64,000 nucleotides of DNA from Coenobita brevimanus (GCA_032717465.1 CM064655.1:22100146-22164145); one strand, 5' to 3'. Counted from the first letter of the stretch, positions 33,631-44,650 are shown. A program made the numbers and translations. The notes: generated by a model not told the origin, from the sequence alone.

Positions 33631-35256
33631 ATGATGTCTACTATTACTACACTTGATGAAGCCAAAGATTTTTTGTCAAATGTGCAAACAGTGTGTGATG
33701 TAGAAAACAGAACAAAGAATGAACTTAAGCTTGTTGCTCAACAATTGGGAATTGCAGTTCACTCTCATCATTCTAAAGATCAAATTGTTAGCATGATTAA
33801 TAAGAGCTTGTTTAATGTAACTCCTCCAAATGAGCAAACGCAGATTGAAATAGCTAAGATACAGCTAGCCCTGCAGGACGCTCGTGTTAAGGAGGCTGAA
33901 TTTCAAGCAAATGCTAAGGAGGCTGAATCTCAGGCTCGGATTCAGGAGGCACAGATACAGGCTCAGGTACAAATTGAACTAGCTAGGATTCAGGCAGTCC
34001 ATGAGTATCGCATGAAACAAGGTGGAACTGGATCATCTAGCTCTGATGATTTTGATGTGGCTAAAAATGTTAAACTTGTCCCTCCTTTTAATGAATCTGA
34101 TTTAACAAAGTATTTTCAGTTGTTTGAGAGGGTAGCTACAGGTTTCAATTGGCCCAAAGAGTATTGGCCAGTACTCCTTCAAACTGTTCTCACCGGTAAA
34201 GCTCAAGTAACTTATGCATCTTTGCCTCAGGATCAATCTGATAATTATGATGTAATTAAGAGCTTGATTCTCAAGGCCTATGAGCTTGTTCCTGAAGCCT
34301 ATAGAGTAAAATTTAGGACAACTTACAAGCAAGATAAGCAATCCCATGTTGAGTATGCAAAAATCAAAGAAGATCTGTTAGAGCAGTGGTTAAATTCTAA
34401 GAATGTGGATTCTGATTTTGGTAAATTTAAGCAGATGATTTTGCTGGAGGACTTCAAGAGGTGTGTTAATAAAGATGTAAGCCTATATCTTGATGAGAAA
34501 AGAATAGATAATTTGTCTGATGCTGCAGTTTTAGCTGATGAATATGTTCTCACTCACAAGAGATATTCTAGAGAAAAAAGGAAAGCTGAGAGTAAGTACG
34601 TTGCCTCTACTCAGAGTACAGGTAACAGGAAAGAGAATAAAGATGATGTTTCTCAGGAAGTAAATACCAGCTTCACCTCTAGATATCAGAAAAGTAAATG
34701 TACTTATTGTAGTAAGCTTGGTCATACTACGGAGAAATGTTTCAGGAGACAGCGTGATGTGAACAAAAAGGAGTCTTTAAATATTCGGTCAATTGGTCTA
34801 GTGTCCACTCTTGAGAGTTCCCAGAATTCTTTAACTGAGTTAACTGAACCTGCTTTGAGGGGTAACTTAAATTCTCATGATGGAGCTCCTCTTTTGAGCA
34901 GTAACGTGGGTGACACTCTCAAGAGTTCATGTGCTAATTTCCTGTCTGATGGTTTTGTCAGTCCTCTGGACAGTAATGACAGGAAATCAGTTCAAATATA
35001 TCGTGATACAGGTGCTTGCCAATCCCTTATGCTGACCAGTGTTCTAGGCTCTAATGTTAATTCCTCTGATGAAACTGTAATCTTACAAGGCGTAGGGAAT
35101 AATTACTTCTCTGTCCCTCTGTGCAGAGTGAATTTAGAGTCTGGTTTTGTTAATGGTTCCGTTATGGTTGGGTTGGTTGAGACACTCCCAATGTCAGGTG
35201 TAACTTTCTTACTTGGAAATGATATTGGTGGAAGTCAAGTGTGTCCAGCTCCTTAG
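33631..35256 (+). CDS. gag-pro: Gag and protease of the Gmr1-like element
   Basis: The first ATG of the frame is 33631, giving 541 residues. The N-terminus is followed by a Gln/Glu/Ala-rich helical stretch (about residues 75-130), consistent with a coiled coil. A capsid-like region follows, including VKLVPPFNESDLTKYFQLFE, YELVPEAYRVKFR and LLEDFKRCV. A zinc knuckle C-x2-C-x4-H-x4-C starts near residue 357. An aspartic protease DTGA motif starts near residue 459, and the frame continues into LLGNDIGG, the usual C-terminal protease turn. It ends at a TAG (35254-35256), and the same frame stays open immediately afterwards into integrase. The TAG could be a read-through signal or a nonsense mutation; sequence alone cannot decide. 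Confidence 0.88.
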   Translation: MMSTITTLDEAKDFLSNVQTVCDVENRTKNELKLVAQQLGIAVHSHHSKDQIVSMINKSLFNVTPPNEQTQIEIAKIQLALQDARVKEAEFQANAKEAESQARIQEAQIQAQVQIELARIQAVHEYRMKQGGTGSSSSDDFDVAKNVKLVPPFNESDLTKYFQLFERVATGFNWPKEYWPVLLQTVLTGKAQVTYASLPQDQSDNYDVIKSLILKAYELVPEAYRVKFRTTYKQDKQSHVEYAKIKEDLLEQWLNSKNVDSDFGKFKQMILLEDFKRCVNKDVSLYLDEKRIDNLSDAAVLADEYVLTHKRYSREKRKAESKYVASTQSTGNRKENKDDVSQEVNTSFTSRYQKSKCTYCSKLGHTTEKCFRRQRDVNKKESLNIRSIGLVSTLESSQNSLTELTEPALRGNLNSHDGAPLLSSNVGDTLKSSCANFLSDGFVSPLDSNDRKSVQIYRDTGACQSLMLTSVLGSNVNSSDETVILQGVGNNYFSVPLCRVNLESGFVNGSVMVGLVETLPMSGVTFLLGNDIGGSQVCPAP

Positions 35257-37260
35257 TTGTCTAGTGAGCCAGTGGCTGCGACCCAGGATTGTGATGTCCC
35301 TGATGTGTTCCCTGCATGTGCTGTCACTAGGGCTAAGTCTAAAGTTACTGGTGATTTAGAGGATAATGATGATGATGATGTTATCCTAGCTGACACTTTT
35401 CTTGCTAATTTGGACCACTCACCAGATGAAGCAGTACCCTGTAGTGTTGATAATTTGTCTCGTCAAGAGTTGGTTGAGTTGCAGGTTGCTGACCCTGAGT
35501 TGAAATTTCTAGCTAACTCTGCTTGCAGTGAAGAAGAGTCAGCCGGTGCTTCTACTTGTTATTATGTAAAGTCAGGAGTACTTATGAGGAAGTGGAGACC
35601 CCCAACAGCATCAGCCGACTGTGAATGGGAGGTTGTACATCAAGTTGCCATCCCTCGTGTTTGTAGGCAGGATATCATTAGAGTGGCTCATGATTCCAGT
35701 TTGGCAGGACACCTTGGAGTGAAGAAGACTGTGGCACGCATTTTGAAACACTTCTACTGGCCAGGTATCTTCAGGGATGTTTCCTGGTATTGTAAGTCTT
35801 GTCACACCTGTCAAGTTGTGGGGAAGTGTAATCAGACCGAAAAGGTTGCACCTCTAATCCCCATTCCTCCTTTTGAGGCGCCTTTCACCCGTGTGTTGGT
35901 GGATATTGTGGGCCCTCTTCCTAAGACTTCTTCAGGATTTTCTTATGTGTTGACCCTGATTGATATGGCTACTCGTTATCCTGAAGCCATTCCACTTAGA
36001 AATATCTCAGCAAAGAACGTGGTTAAGGAAATGCTAGGGTTCTTCACAAAGTTTGGTCTGCCCAAGGAGGTACAGTCAGACCGGGGAAGTAATTTCATGT
36101 CAAATGTTTTCAAGCAGTCTCTGAAAGAGTTGGGCATCACCCAGATCACTTCTTCAGCTTACCATCCCCAGACCCAAGGAGCGTTGGAGAGATATCATCA
36201 AACACTCAAATCGATGCTCAAGAAATACTGTTTGGAACATCAGAAAGACTGGGACAAAGGTCTTCCATTCGTTGCATTTGCCGCAAGAAAATCTCCAAAT
36301 GAATCACTGGGCTTCTCACCTTTTGAACTACTGTTTGGCCATGAAGTAAGAGGACCCCTTAAGCTACCCAAGGAATGCTGGCTGTCAGAGGAAGATGACG
36401 TCAACCTGCTGGAGTATGTGATGAAGTTCAAAGAACGGCTGTCCACTGCTTTACAACTGGCGAGAGAGAATTTAGGAGCTGCTCAGGAGAAGATGAAGAC
36501 TTGGTATGATAAGAAGTCCAGGTTACGCCACTTTCAGCCAGGAGTTCAGGTTTTGATTCTGCTACCGGTTCATGGGCAACCTCTTCAAGCCAAGTTTAGT
36601 GGTCCTTATTTCGTGGAGAAGAAACTCAGTGATGTCAACTATGTCATCGCCACACCAGATCATAGAAAGAACAAGCAACTATGTCACATCAACATGCTAA
36701 AGTTATATCACAGGCGGGACGAAAATAACCAAGTCTGCACTGTAGCTGTTCCACCCGAGTCTGCAAGTGAAGTTCTCCCATGCAGTATGAGCCTGAGTGA
36801 TAGTTTGGGGAAGAATCCTGATATCATGAATGATCTCCAGACTAAGCTTTCTCATCTACCTCCCGAGGAAAGGCAGGAGTTTTCGGCATTACTGCAGGAG
36901 TACCCGCAAGTGTTCCGTGCCACTCCAGGAAGAACCACTGTGTTGATGCATGATGTTGATGTTGGAGACGCAAAGCCAATTAAACTGCCTCCTTACCGTG
37001 TGAACCCAGTGAAAGTTCGTCTCATCGAGAAGGAGCTTGGCTACCTGTTGGACCATATGATGATTGAGCCATGTCAGAGCGAGTGGAGTTCTCCTGTCAC
37101 TCTAGTCCCTAAGCCAGGTGGGTCACAGCGGCTTTCCATCGACTACAGACGTGTTAATCAGATAACCAAAACAGACACTTACCCTCTCCCTCGCGTGGAA
37201 GATTGCATAGACAAGATCGGAAAGGCTAGGTACATAAGTAAGTTTGATTTGTTAAAGTGA
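35257..37260 (+). CDS. pol: Integrase followed by N-terminal reverse transcriptase
   Basis: In frame with gag after the TAG, with no ATG at its start. An H-H-C-C integrase zinc domain (HDSSLAGHLGVKK, CKSCHTC) lies at about residues 144-190. The catalytic core has Asp near 216, Asp near 275 and Glu near 311, spacing D-x58-D-x35-E, exactly the D,D(35)E pattern. A GPYF-type module (FSGPYFVEKKL) follows near residue 447. RT begins near residue 540, with MIEPCQSEWSSPVTLVPKP and SIDYRRVNQITKTD, and the first catalytic region FDLLK just precedes a TGA at 37258-37260. Integrase lies upstream of RT, the reverse of ordinary Ty3/Gypsy pol. Confidence 0.9.
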   Translation: MSSEPVAATQDCDVPDVFPACAVTRAKSKVTGDLEDNDDDDVILADTFLANLDHSPDEAVPCSVDNLSRQELVELQVADPELKFLANSACSEEESAGASTCYYVKSGVLMRKWRPPTASADCEWEVVHQVAIPRVCRQDIIRVAHDSSLAGHLGVKKTVARILKHFYWPGIFRDVSWYCKSCHTCQVVGKCNQTEKVAPLIPIPPFEAPFTRVLVDIVGPLPKTSSGFSYVLTLIDMATRYPEAIPLRNISAKNVVKEMLGFFTKFGLPKEVQSDRGSNFMSNVFKQSLKELGITQITSSAYHPQTQGALERYHQTLKSMLKKYCLEHQKDWDKGLPFVAFAARKSPNESLGFSPFELLFGHEVRGPLKLPKECWLSEEDDVNLLEYVMKFKERLSTALQLARENLGAAQEKMKTWYDKKSRLRHFQPGVQVLILLPVHGQPLQAKFSGPYFVEKKLSDVNYVIATPDHRKNKQLCHINMLKLYHRRDENNQVCTVAVPPESASEVLPCSMSLSDSLGKNPDIMNDLQTKLSHLPPEERQEFSALLQEYPQVFRATPGRTTVLMHDVDVGDAKPIKLPPYRVNPVKVRLIEKELGYLLDHMMIEPCQSEWSSPVTLVPKPGGSQRLSIDYRRVNQITKTDTYPLPRVEDCIDKIGKARYISKFDLLK

Positions 37261-38229
37261 TACTGGCAAGTACCTATGACTGAACGTGCTAGGGAGATCT
37301 CATGTTTTGTAACACTAGGAAAGACTTTTGCATGTTCTGTAATGCCATATGGTATGAAGAATGCACCAGCCACATTTCAGAAGCTCATGAATGTTGTAAC
37401 AGAGGGTTTGGCAGGGTGTGTTGTTTATATTGATGATGTATTAATCTTCAGTGACAACTGGAAAGATCACCTATGCCATGTCAGTAAATTTCTTGAGCGT
37501 TTGGTTCAGGCTAATCTTGTAGCTAATTTATCAAAGTGTGAGTTTGGTCAAGCTAAAGTTCAGTACCTTGGGTACGTAATTGGTGATGGACATGTTGCAC
37601 CCCCAGCAGCTAAGGTTCAGGTTATAAGTGATCTTCCCAGACCTAAAAGTAGGAAAGAGCTACAAAGATTTTTGGGAATGGTAGGTTATTACCGGAGATT
37701 TGTTCTTAACTTTTCAATTCTTGTATCACCACTTACAGACCTACTGAAAAAGGGAGTTAAATTTGTCTGGACCGATAACTGTGAATCCTCTTTCAACAGA
37801 CTTAAAGCTATCCTATTAAGTCAGCCAGTGCTCGCTACTCCAAATTTTGCTAAGCCTTTTAAGATGGCTGTTGACGCAAGTGATACAGGAGCTGGGGCTG
37901 TTTTGCTGCAAGAGGATGATCAGGGTATTGAACGCCCTGTATCTTATTACAGTAAGAAGTTCACTCCATCTCAAAAGAACTACTCAACTATTGAGAAAGA
38001 GCTTTTGGCCTTGATTTTGGGTTTACAGCATTTTTCATTTTATTTGTGTTCTGGTTTTGACCCCATAGTCATTTATACCGATCATAACCCACTGAAATTC
38101 CTTAGTAAGTTTAAAGATAAAAATCAGAGATTGACAAGATGGAGTCTACTTCTTCAGGAGTATTCATTAGACATACAACATGTCAAGGGGAAAGAAAATG
38201 TTATTGCAGATTGCTTATCTAGACTTTAG
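37261..38229 (+). CDS. pol: C-terminal reverse transcriptase and RNase H
   Basis: Same frame after the TGA; the first ATG is at 37276. It contains the RT MPYGMKNAPATFQ block, the YIDD catalytic box at 37426-37437 and the connection LQRFLGMVGYYRRF. RNase H follows with VDASDTGAGAV, then EKELLAL and YTDHNPL. The frame ends ENVIADCLSRL and a stop, 61 bp before the 3' LTR. No chromodomain or envelope gene follows. Confidence 0.9.
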   Translation, partial: YWQVPMTERAREISCFVTLGKTFACSVMPYGMKNAPATFQKLMNVVTEGLAGCVVYIDDVLIFSDNWKDHLCHVSKFLERLVQANLVANLSKCEFGQAKVQYLGYVIGDGHVAPPAAKVQVISDLPRPKSRKELQRFLGMVGYYRRFVLNFSILVSPLTDLLKKGVKFVWTDNCESSFNRLKAILLSQPVLATPNFAKPFKMAVDASDTGAGAVLLQEDDQGIERPVSYYSKKFTPSQKNYSTIEKELLALILGLQHFSFYLCSGFDPIVIYTDHNPLKFLSKFKDKNQRLTRWSLLLQEYSLDIQHVKGKENVIADCLSRL

Positions 38230-38281
38230 ACAGATTGTTTTAGAGTAATAAGAAATTTCCTTTGTAAATTTCTTTTTCTTT

Positions 38282-38290
38282 GTGGGGAAG
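38282..38290 (+). promoter_or_regulatory. Polypurine tract
   Basis: GTGGGGAAG directly precedes the 3' LTR, the expected place for plus-strand priming. Confidence 0.7.
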
Positions 38291-39078
38291 TGTTACATAG
38301 CCTATGATTTCATCATCTTTTGTGTAATTTTAACGTACAGTTGCTGCATGTTTGATCACGAGTGTGTTCTACCTCACTCCCTCCTTCAACCCTTATAGTA
38401 GAGTAAGTCGTTCTTTCTGTTGTTCAGAGCAGGATTGTCAACTCTTTGTCCCCATGGCTTCATTTGCGCGTCCTTCTTACAAGTTGTATCAAGCTCTGCT
38501 GGCCCCTATATAATGAGCTCAGTCTCTGCATTATTGCCACTTAGATCTGCTCCTCATTTTGTTCACATCTCTGTCCTCCCCTGTACAGTTGTTATTGTGA
38601 GTGCTCAGGAAGTCTCCAACCATCTAGCAGCTGTGTGTAATTTGAGTATAACTGTTGTTGCATTTTTCCTTGTACTGTGTAGCATAAGGTTAATTCTTGA
38701 GGCCTGGTGGAGTTTTTGTAGTTTGTGTAGGGGTTCTTGTTGTCAGCCATCATTAATGATATTTTGTATCTGTAATAATATATCTGGCATTCACTGAGTA
38801 TTATCTGGTATCTCATTTTAACAGGGCTGACTTAGATAAATTTACTCATGCTAATTTCGTGTTAATAGAGGCTATTGCAGTTAACCATATATTTAGCCTG
38901 TTTTTTTGCCATTACATTATCCTTATGAGTCCTGAATGTTTTGTTGTTAGTTTGAGCATTAAACTTTAACTTGTAATTTTATGTAACTTTTTTGTTTTGA
39001 ACCTGGAACTTTACTGGACAGTAGTGATTTTTAGTATTCTCACTTAAAGTGTACATTATCTTTCTCTGTTCCGTAACA
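38291..39078 (+). repeat. 3' LTR
   Basis: 788 bp, TGTTAC to GTAACA. About 20 mostly transitional differences from the 5' LTR and no length difference. TATATAA at about 38507-38513. Confidence 0.92.
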
Positions 39079-40519
39079 ATGTGGAGGAAGTGAGATTGTT
39101 GTACCATTGGAAAGGGAGCGTGAGAGAAAGGCTGAGGAGCTAGTGTGTGAGAGGTGGAACAGTAATAGTAGGAAAGGTGAGAGGATATTGTGTGGACGGT
39201 GGTAGGAAAGATGGGGTGGAAGACAATAGAGAAACGTGGGAGGGGAGATGAGCAGGCCAAGAAACGTGAGATGAGGGGGGATGAGCAGACACACATGTCC
39301 TACCAAAACGCTGTCTTTACACCATCAGTTCCACGCAGCATCAGCAGTAGTCGGAATAGAAACTTGGAATACCTTAAACTCAATCCCTCACGGTAACATT
39401 AATACCCAGGAGAAGGTAATGAGAGGGGAGGCGGGCTGTTGACAAGCACGATGGTGGTCACGCCGACGATGAGGGAGGGAGGCGAAGGGGGGAAAGGCTT
39501 TATTCTCACCACATTATATTGCTAAACTCTGTATTTTTATGTGCCTTCCGACATTATCATCAGCGTTCGGGTCCGGCCACGTTCGTTTGTAATGGAGTTT
39601 CTTACCTCCACTGCCAGTAACGATGTGGGTATTCTTCTCTCTCATTACCTTGTGAGTTTATTTTTGCCTTTTGTTTAATCCGATGGAAGTTATATTTTTC
39701 TTTTCGCTTTAGATTCTGAATTCTGAGCGACTATTTTTTTTTTTTATTTAGGAAAGACTTCTCGTACTAAAGGGGCGAATGACCGCTATAACCCACTTGA
39801 AGGCAGACACCAACTTAGGCTGTTAATTGTGCCCCTGCCAGACGATTTTATTCAGCTATGGCTAGACGATTTTATTAAGCCTAGGGATAATTTCTTGTAC
39901 TGAGGGGGTTACTGGACTTCCCCACCACCACCAGTGGCTACATTTTTTTCTGTCATATTTGTTTTCCTTTTCATTTATATTATTACTTTCTTCTAAGGGG
40001 ATAACGGAAGTACTAAACGGCATTACCTACGCTCATGTCCAATTGGTTTCTTTGATTTTTAACACTGCCAGACAATTGTATTCAGCTGAAAAAGCCTTCT
40101 CTGGGCAGTCTCCTGCATCCCCTCGTGAGTAATGACATTTTCTATTTTATATATCTCCTCAAGACAGTGTTAATGAAAAACGAAAGATCTGCCGAAAAGG
40201 TCACAGGACTATGTTAGCCTTCGCGGTTTTTCTTCACATCTTTTGGCTTCATTTTCGTTTCGCGAGAGGAGGAATTTCTTTTAAGTCTTTCAGTATAATG
40301 ACGTCTTTATTTTATCAGTCGTGTAGGCTAACCATTAGACGGTTGTATTCAGTTTAGGGAGACCTTTCGTAGTGAAGAGTTATTTGGATTTTTTACATCT
40401 AGCAAAGATGGTATATCTTTCCTCTCTTTTTTTTTTTTTTTGTCTTCTTGCTACCGTCTATAAATTTAATTATGTTAGGAATACCTCTCGTGAGAAAGGA
40501 AGTATGATGATGATGATGA
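39079..40519. other. Interval without genes; recurring GACGATTTTATTCAGCT motif
   Basis: Versions of this motif lie at 39841, 39864, 40071 and 40338, several followed 10-30 bp later by a CTTCTCGTACTGAAGGGG-like tail. A T-run lies at about 40427-40441. No frame is supported. Confidence 0.5.
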
Positions 40520-40601
40520 TGATGATTTATAATAATAATAATAATAATAATAATAATTATTATTATTATTATTATTATCATTATTATTATTATTAATATT
40601 A

Positions 40602-40644
<43 letters not shown>

Positions 40645-40645
40645 G
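40520..40645. repeat. (ATG)n/(AAT)n/(ATT)n tract
   Basis: GAT units at 40506-40527, AAT at 40531-40556, ATT to 40644. The RTE-like LINE starts immediately after it. Confidence 0.9.
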
Positions 40646-41641
40646 TGCAGATTAGCCTGGGAGGAAGGTAGAGTCCCGGAGGATTGGAAGTCAGGTATAA
40701 TTATTCCCTTGTACAAAGGAAAAGGGGAAAAAGAAGTGTGTGGTAATCATAGGGGCATTTGTCTTCTTAGTATAATAGGAAAAGTGTATGGTAGGATACT
40801 TATTGACAGAGTTAGAGAAAGAACAGAGGAATTAGTTGGAGAAGAACAGGGAGGCTTTAGGAAGGGAAAAGGTTGTGTAGATCAGATATTCATTCTCAGA
40901 TCTTTAGTGGAAAAGTTTCTAGAGAAGGGAAAGAAGTTGTATGCGGCTTTCATGGATTTGGAGAAAGCATATGACAGGGTGGATAGACTAGGATTGTGGA
41001 AAGTGTTAAGAATATATGGAGTAGATGGGAAGTTGTTGAATGCTGTGAAGAGTATGTACGATGGTGCGAAGGCTGCAGTGCGTGTGGATGGTGAACCAAG
41101 TGAATTTTTCTCTTTGAAAGTTGGTTTGAAACAGGGATGTGTCATGTCTCCATGGTTGTTCAATCTGTACATGGATGGGGTAATAAAAGAGGTACAAGGT
41201 AGGGTAGTGGATGTTGGAGTGGCCCTGGTGAGAGAGGGTAGTGTTTGGAAACTCCCTGTGCTGTTGTTTGCAGATGATACTGTGTTGTTGAGTGAAGACG
41301 AAGGGGAGCTGCAAGGCTTGGTGGATGAGTTTGGGAGAGTGTGTAAGAAACGGAATCTAAAGGTGAATGTAGGGAAGAGTAAAGTGATGGTCTTTGAGAG
41401 AGGTGAAGTCAGTGAATGTACAGCGAGGTTGGATGGTGAGGAATTGGAAAATGTGAGTACGTTTAAGTACTTGGGTAGTGTGATGAGTAAGGATGGAGGT
41501 TTGGAGGGTGAAGTGCTTGAAAGGGTACAGCAGGGAAGAAAGGTTGCTGGTTCTTTGAAAGCAGTGATAAGAAACAGGGAAGTGAGCATGGAAGTGAAAA
41601 AGTTACTACATGACAGTATTGTGATACCAATACGGAAGTGA
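40646..41641 (+). pseudogene. Reverse transcriptase of the RTE-like LINE
   Basis: The frame carries the RT blocks WKSGIIIPLYKGKG, NHRGICLLSIIGKVYGRIL, GGFRKGKGCVDQIF, FMDLEKAYDRVDR with a catalytic Asp, LKQGCVMSPWLFNLYMDG and the FADD box at about 41266-41277, then a thumb-like TFKYLGSVMSKDGG. Compared with 23686-24251 it has lost about 8 bp near 41630, so the frame runs into a stop at 41641 and the rest is read in another frame. The Met at 40643 is partly in the flanking repeat and not a true start. Confidence 0.85.
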
Positions 41642-41651
41642 AGCTTGGACG

Positions 41652-42038
41652 TTGTTGGAAGGACACAAGTCAAGAGTGAGAGCAGTGGAAATGAGTTATT
41701 TAAGAGGAGCCTGTGGAGTCACATGGAGAGACAGGCTGACGAATGAGGATATAAAGGAGCGTTGTGGTGTTGATGTGGATGTGATAGGAAGCGTTATGAG
41801 GAACATACTGAGGTGGTTTGGCCATGTGGAGAGGATGGAGGGTGAAAGACTGACGAAGAGAGTGTATGTGAGTGAGGTGGAGGGGGAAAGAGGGAGGGGG
41901 AGGCCGAGGATGAGATGGAGGGATGGGGTGGAGAGGTATATGAGAGAGGGGGGTGTGAGTTGGGAGCAGGGGAGTGAAATGGCGGGGGACAGGGCGTCTT
42001 GGAGGCGATTTGTTTGTGGCCACCCCAAACGGGACTGA
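41652..42038 (+). pseudogene. C-terminal domain of the RTE-like LINE (after frameshift)
   Basis: Continues LEGHKSRVRAVEMSYLRGA, VTWRDRLTNEDIKERC, LRWFGHVERM and GRPRMRWRDGVERY to CGHPKRD. Nearly identical to the 23.7-kb copy. Out of frame with the preceding RT because of the small deletion near 41630. Confidence 0.85.
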
Positions 42039-42067
42039 GGCGTCTGGCAATAGATAGATAGATAGAT

Positions 42068-43227
42068 TATTATTATTATTACTGTACTGTTGTTGTTGTT
42101 TTAAAAGATAGAAATACTTTACCAGATTTTCCTAGCTCAAATAACGGATTTTTTTTGCTACTGAGAAATGTGTAAATTCTTGCAGCCTCGAAGACGTATT
42201 AATTTCTTCGCATTAATCTGGCTCGCACAAAAACCCTGGTGGGGAGTGCCCCCCCCCTCCTAGCCCCCTCTTCAGATAACTCCACGCTCGATAACTGACT
42301 CATGGCCGATAAATTAGACGCAGAGGGTAATTAAGCTTATTAGAAAGCAAAGTAATAATTAAAATAATAAACTGACTTCTCTTTTGGGAGTGATATTTCT
42401 CTCTCTCTCTCTCTCTCTCTCTAACTGTAGCTCACTTGAAGGATGTGGGCCTAAATTACTCTGAATCAAGACATAGTCCAAGAAGACGACAAGGAATAAG
42501 AAAGACGCACCGAGACTGAAGAATTAAACAATACGCCAGATATAATGGAACTTGAAATGTAATATGATGCAAAGATAAGAGACCTTTAAAGGTGACTGGG
42601 GTCAGCGATAAGAGGACTGATAATAGTAAGGTTAAAGGATCAGAGAACTTTAATTATGAATGGAGTAAAACATAATAAAACGACACAAGTAATAGGGGTC
42701 AAACGTGAGGATGCTTTAGGTATGATGAGGCAATAAGAAAAAATAGGCTTTAATTTTCCATGGTAAGAGATTAAGCCTTAAATTTTTATTGTTGTCGTTT
42801 TGGAAGCCATTATGTATCACTGCAGTCAACTATAATGAATCTTCAGATTTATTTATGGTCATAAATGAGACCTTTTAATATCCCTGGGACCAGCTACGTG
42901 AGAATTTTACATTTAATTATGGTCACAGATTATAGATCTTATATATAATTCCCACACACAAAAAAGAACTTCGAAAATGAGAATGGGATTACATATTATT
43001 CTCCTTTAATTATGAATACGTTTAATAATAATGGATCTTCACACGTAATTAGAGTCAAACTAGTGACATTTAAAGAGAATAGGGGTCAGATAATCCACCT
43101 CACTGACGGAAAGGACGCAGACACACAATCCACTCGTTTACAAGCGATTTATGGTGATTTGCATACTTGTTAATGTATACCTGAGAATGTTGTCCTTTGT
43201 GATTGTTTAATTACAGGGGAACTATTC
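42068..43227. other. AT-rich interval, possibly an eroded tandem array
   Basis: TTTAATTATGAAT, ACCTTTAA and GGTCA motifs recur irregularly between about 42580 and 43090, suggesting an old tandem repeat without a clear period. CT at about 42401-42422. No gene. Confidence 0.4.
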
Positions 43228-43629
43228 GTTTTAATGTGTATTGACGTCAGGCTTTCCGTTTTAATGCTTGACTTTTGGGCTTTCTGATTTAATGTTTGAC
43301 TTTTGGGGCTGTCTGTTTTAATACTTGACCTTAGGCCTTGTTTAATTGCTTTACTTGGGGCTTTGCTTTAATGCCTTACTTTGGGCTTTCTGTTTTAATG
43401 CTTACGTCTTTGGGCTTTCCGTTTTAATGCTTAACTTTGATCGTTCCGTTTTAATGCTTGGCTATAGGCTGTTATAATGCTTGACTTTGGGCTATGTTTT
43501 AATGCTTGACTCTGGGCTTTCCTTTTTCATGCATGACTTTGGGCTGTGTTTTAGTCCTTGACTTTGGGCTTTCCGTTTTAATGCTCATCTTAGGACTTTC
43601 CGTTTTAATTCATGACTTTGGGCTGTGTA
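43228..43629 (+). repeat. ~28-bp minisatellite (TTTTAATGCTTGACTTTGGG)
   Basis: About fourteen imperfect units of a TTTTAATGCTTGACTTTGGG-CTTTCCG type, with variable unit length of about 22-34 bp. Confidence 0.8.
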
Positions 43630-44650
43630 CTTCAGAAGTCTTGGTTGGATGTTTTTGTTGTCATATACTTCCCTTCAGTTGAAATTCCTGTATTATATTT
43701 TTTTGTCGCTACCGTCAGGCGATTTTATACAAATTTAGACAAACCTCTGTCGTGTCTGGGTTGGTTTGTTGCTTATCTACCTGTGTAAATTAAACTTTTG
43801 TTAAGATGCCTGTGTTTTGGATGAAAAGGAAGAATTATTGACTTGGAGAGGTTAGATATTGCCTCTTCTCACCCCTTAAATATGAAAGGCTTCCTGAGCT
43901 GTATGAAGTCGTCCGGAGATGACAAGGATAAAACTAAATAGACATCAACATAGTACAGGGTTGTTAAATAGGAGTACAGAAGCATAGAAAATACAAAGAT
44001 ACATTTTAGCTGAATAAATGTATAGACAATGTTTCATAACTAGTATAAAAACAATACTTTCTAATTCAGTAGGAATACAGACTGTGCTTTATAATGAAGT
44101 GAATATAAAGACAGTACATATGATGTCACCATTTCCCTCCTCAGTAAGTATAAAGCCAACACCTAATAGCTTTAAAGACATATAGACAACATATTATCAA
44201 CTTCACAAATGTAGCCAAGATATAATCAACATAAAGAACATAAAAGCCAAGATTAACCAATCCATAAATAGAAAGAACATCATACGTTGTTACCATAAAA
44301 AATACTACATGAATCTTGCCGTGTATAATTAACAGATTTACTAGATGTATATTTATTAAGTCAGAATTTATTAACAAGGTAATTATATAGGACTTTGATA
44401 AATCATTAGGTATAAAGACAGTTCTAACAAGCGTTATAAATTTTAATAAACATAAAGTCAACGTATAATAATTCTCTGGAGCCTAAATACTCGACTACTC
44501 CCGCAGAAGTTCAAGACCATAAGGTGCACCTAGACAAAATGAATGTCCACAAGCGAGAGTTGAACATTAAGTTGAGATTACCCTTTGCTCTATACCTCGT
44601 CCTAGATCGGGGAAAGCCTCTCTGGGTTTATTTACACTGACCTCCCCCTC
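43630..44650. other. AT-rich interval with recurring TATAAAGACA
   Basis: TATAAAGACA/TATAGACAA-like motifs recur about ten times from 44020 to 44460 at irregular spacing. One GCGATTTTATAC motif lies at 43719. No gene. Confidence 0.4.

Larger units (their letters stand above)
32762..39078 (+). mobile_element. Complete Ty3/Gypsy-class LTR retrotransposon, Gmr1-like domain order
   Basis: Two 788-bp LTRs flank a 4.74-kb interior. ATGT lies on both outer sides (32758-32761, 39079-39082), a probable 4-bp target duplication. Coding order is gag, protease, integrase, RT, RNase H. Integrase before RT is unusual in Ty3/Gypsy elements and characteristic of the Gmr1 group. About 20 LTR differences were counted by eye, near 97.5 percent identity, so insertion is fairly recent. 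Two in-frame stops interrupt an otherwise single gag-pol frame. Confidence 0.9.
40646..42067 (+). mobile_element. RTE-like LINE with (TAGA)n tail, 5'-truncated
   Basis: Coding sequence starts against the ATT tract and runs to the CGHPKRD terminus, a stop and a short tail CGTCTGGCAA, then (TAGA)n at 42050-42067. A short microsatellite tail in place of poly(A) is typical of RTE-type elements. The endonuclease domain is missing. Confidence 0.82.
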
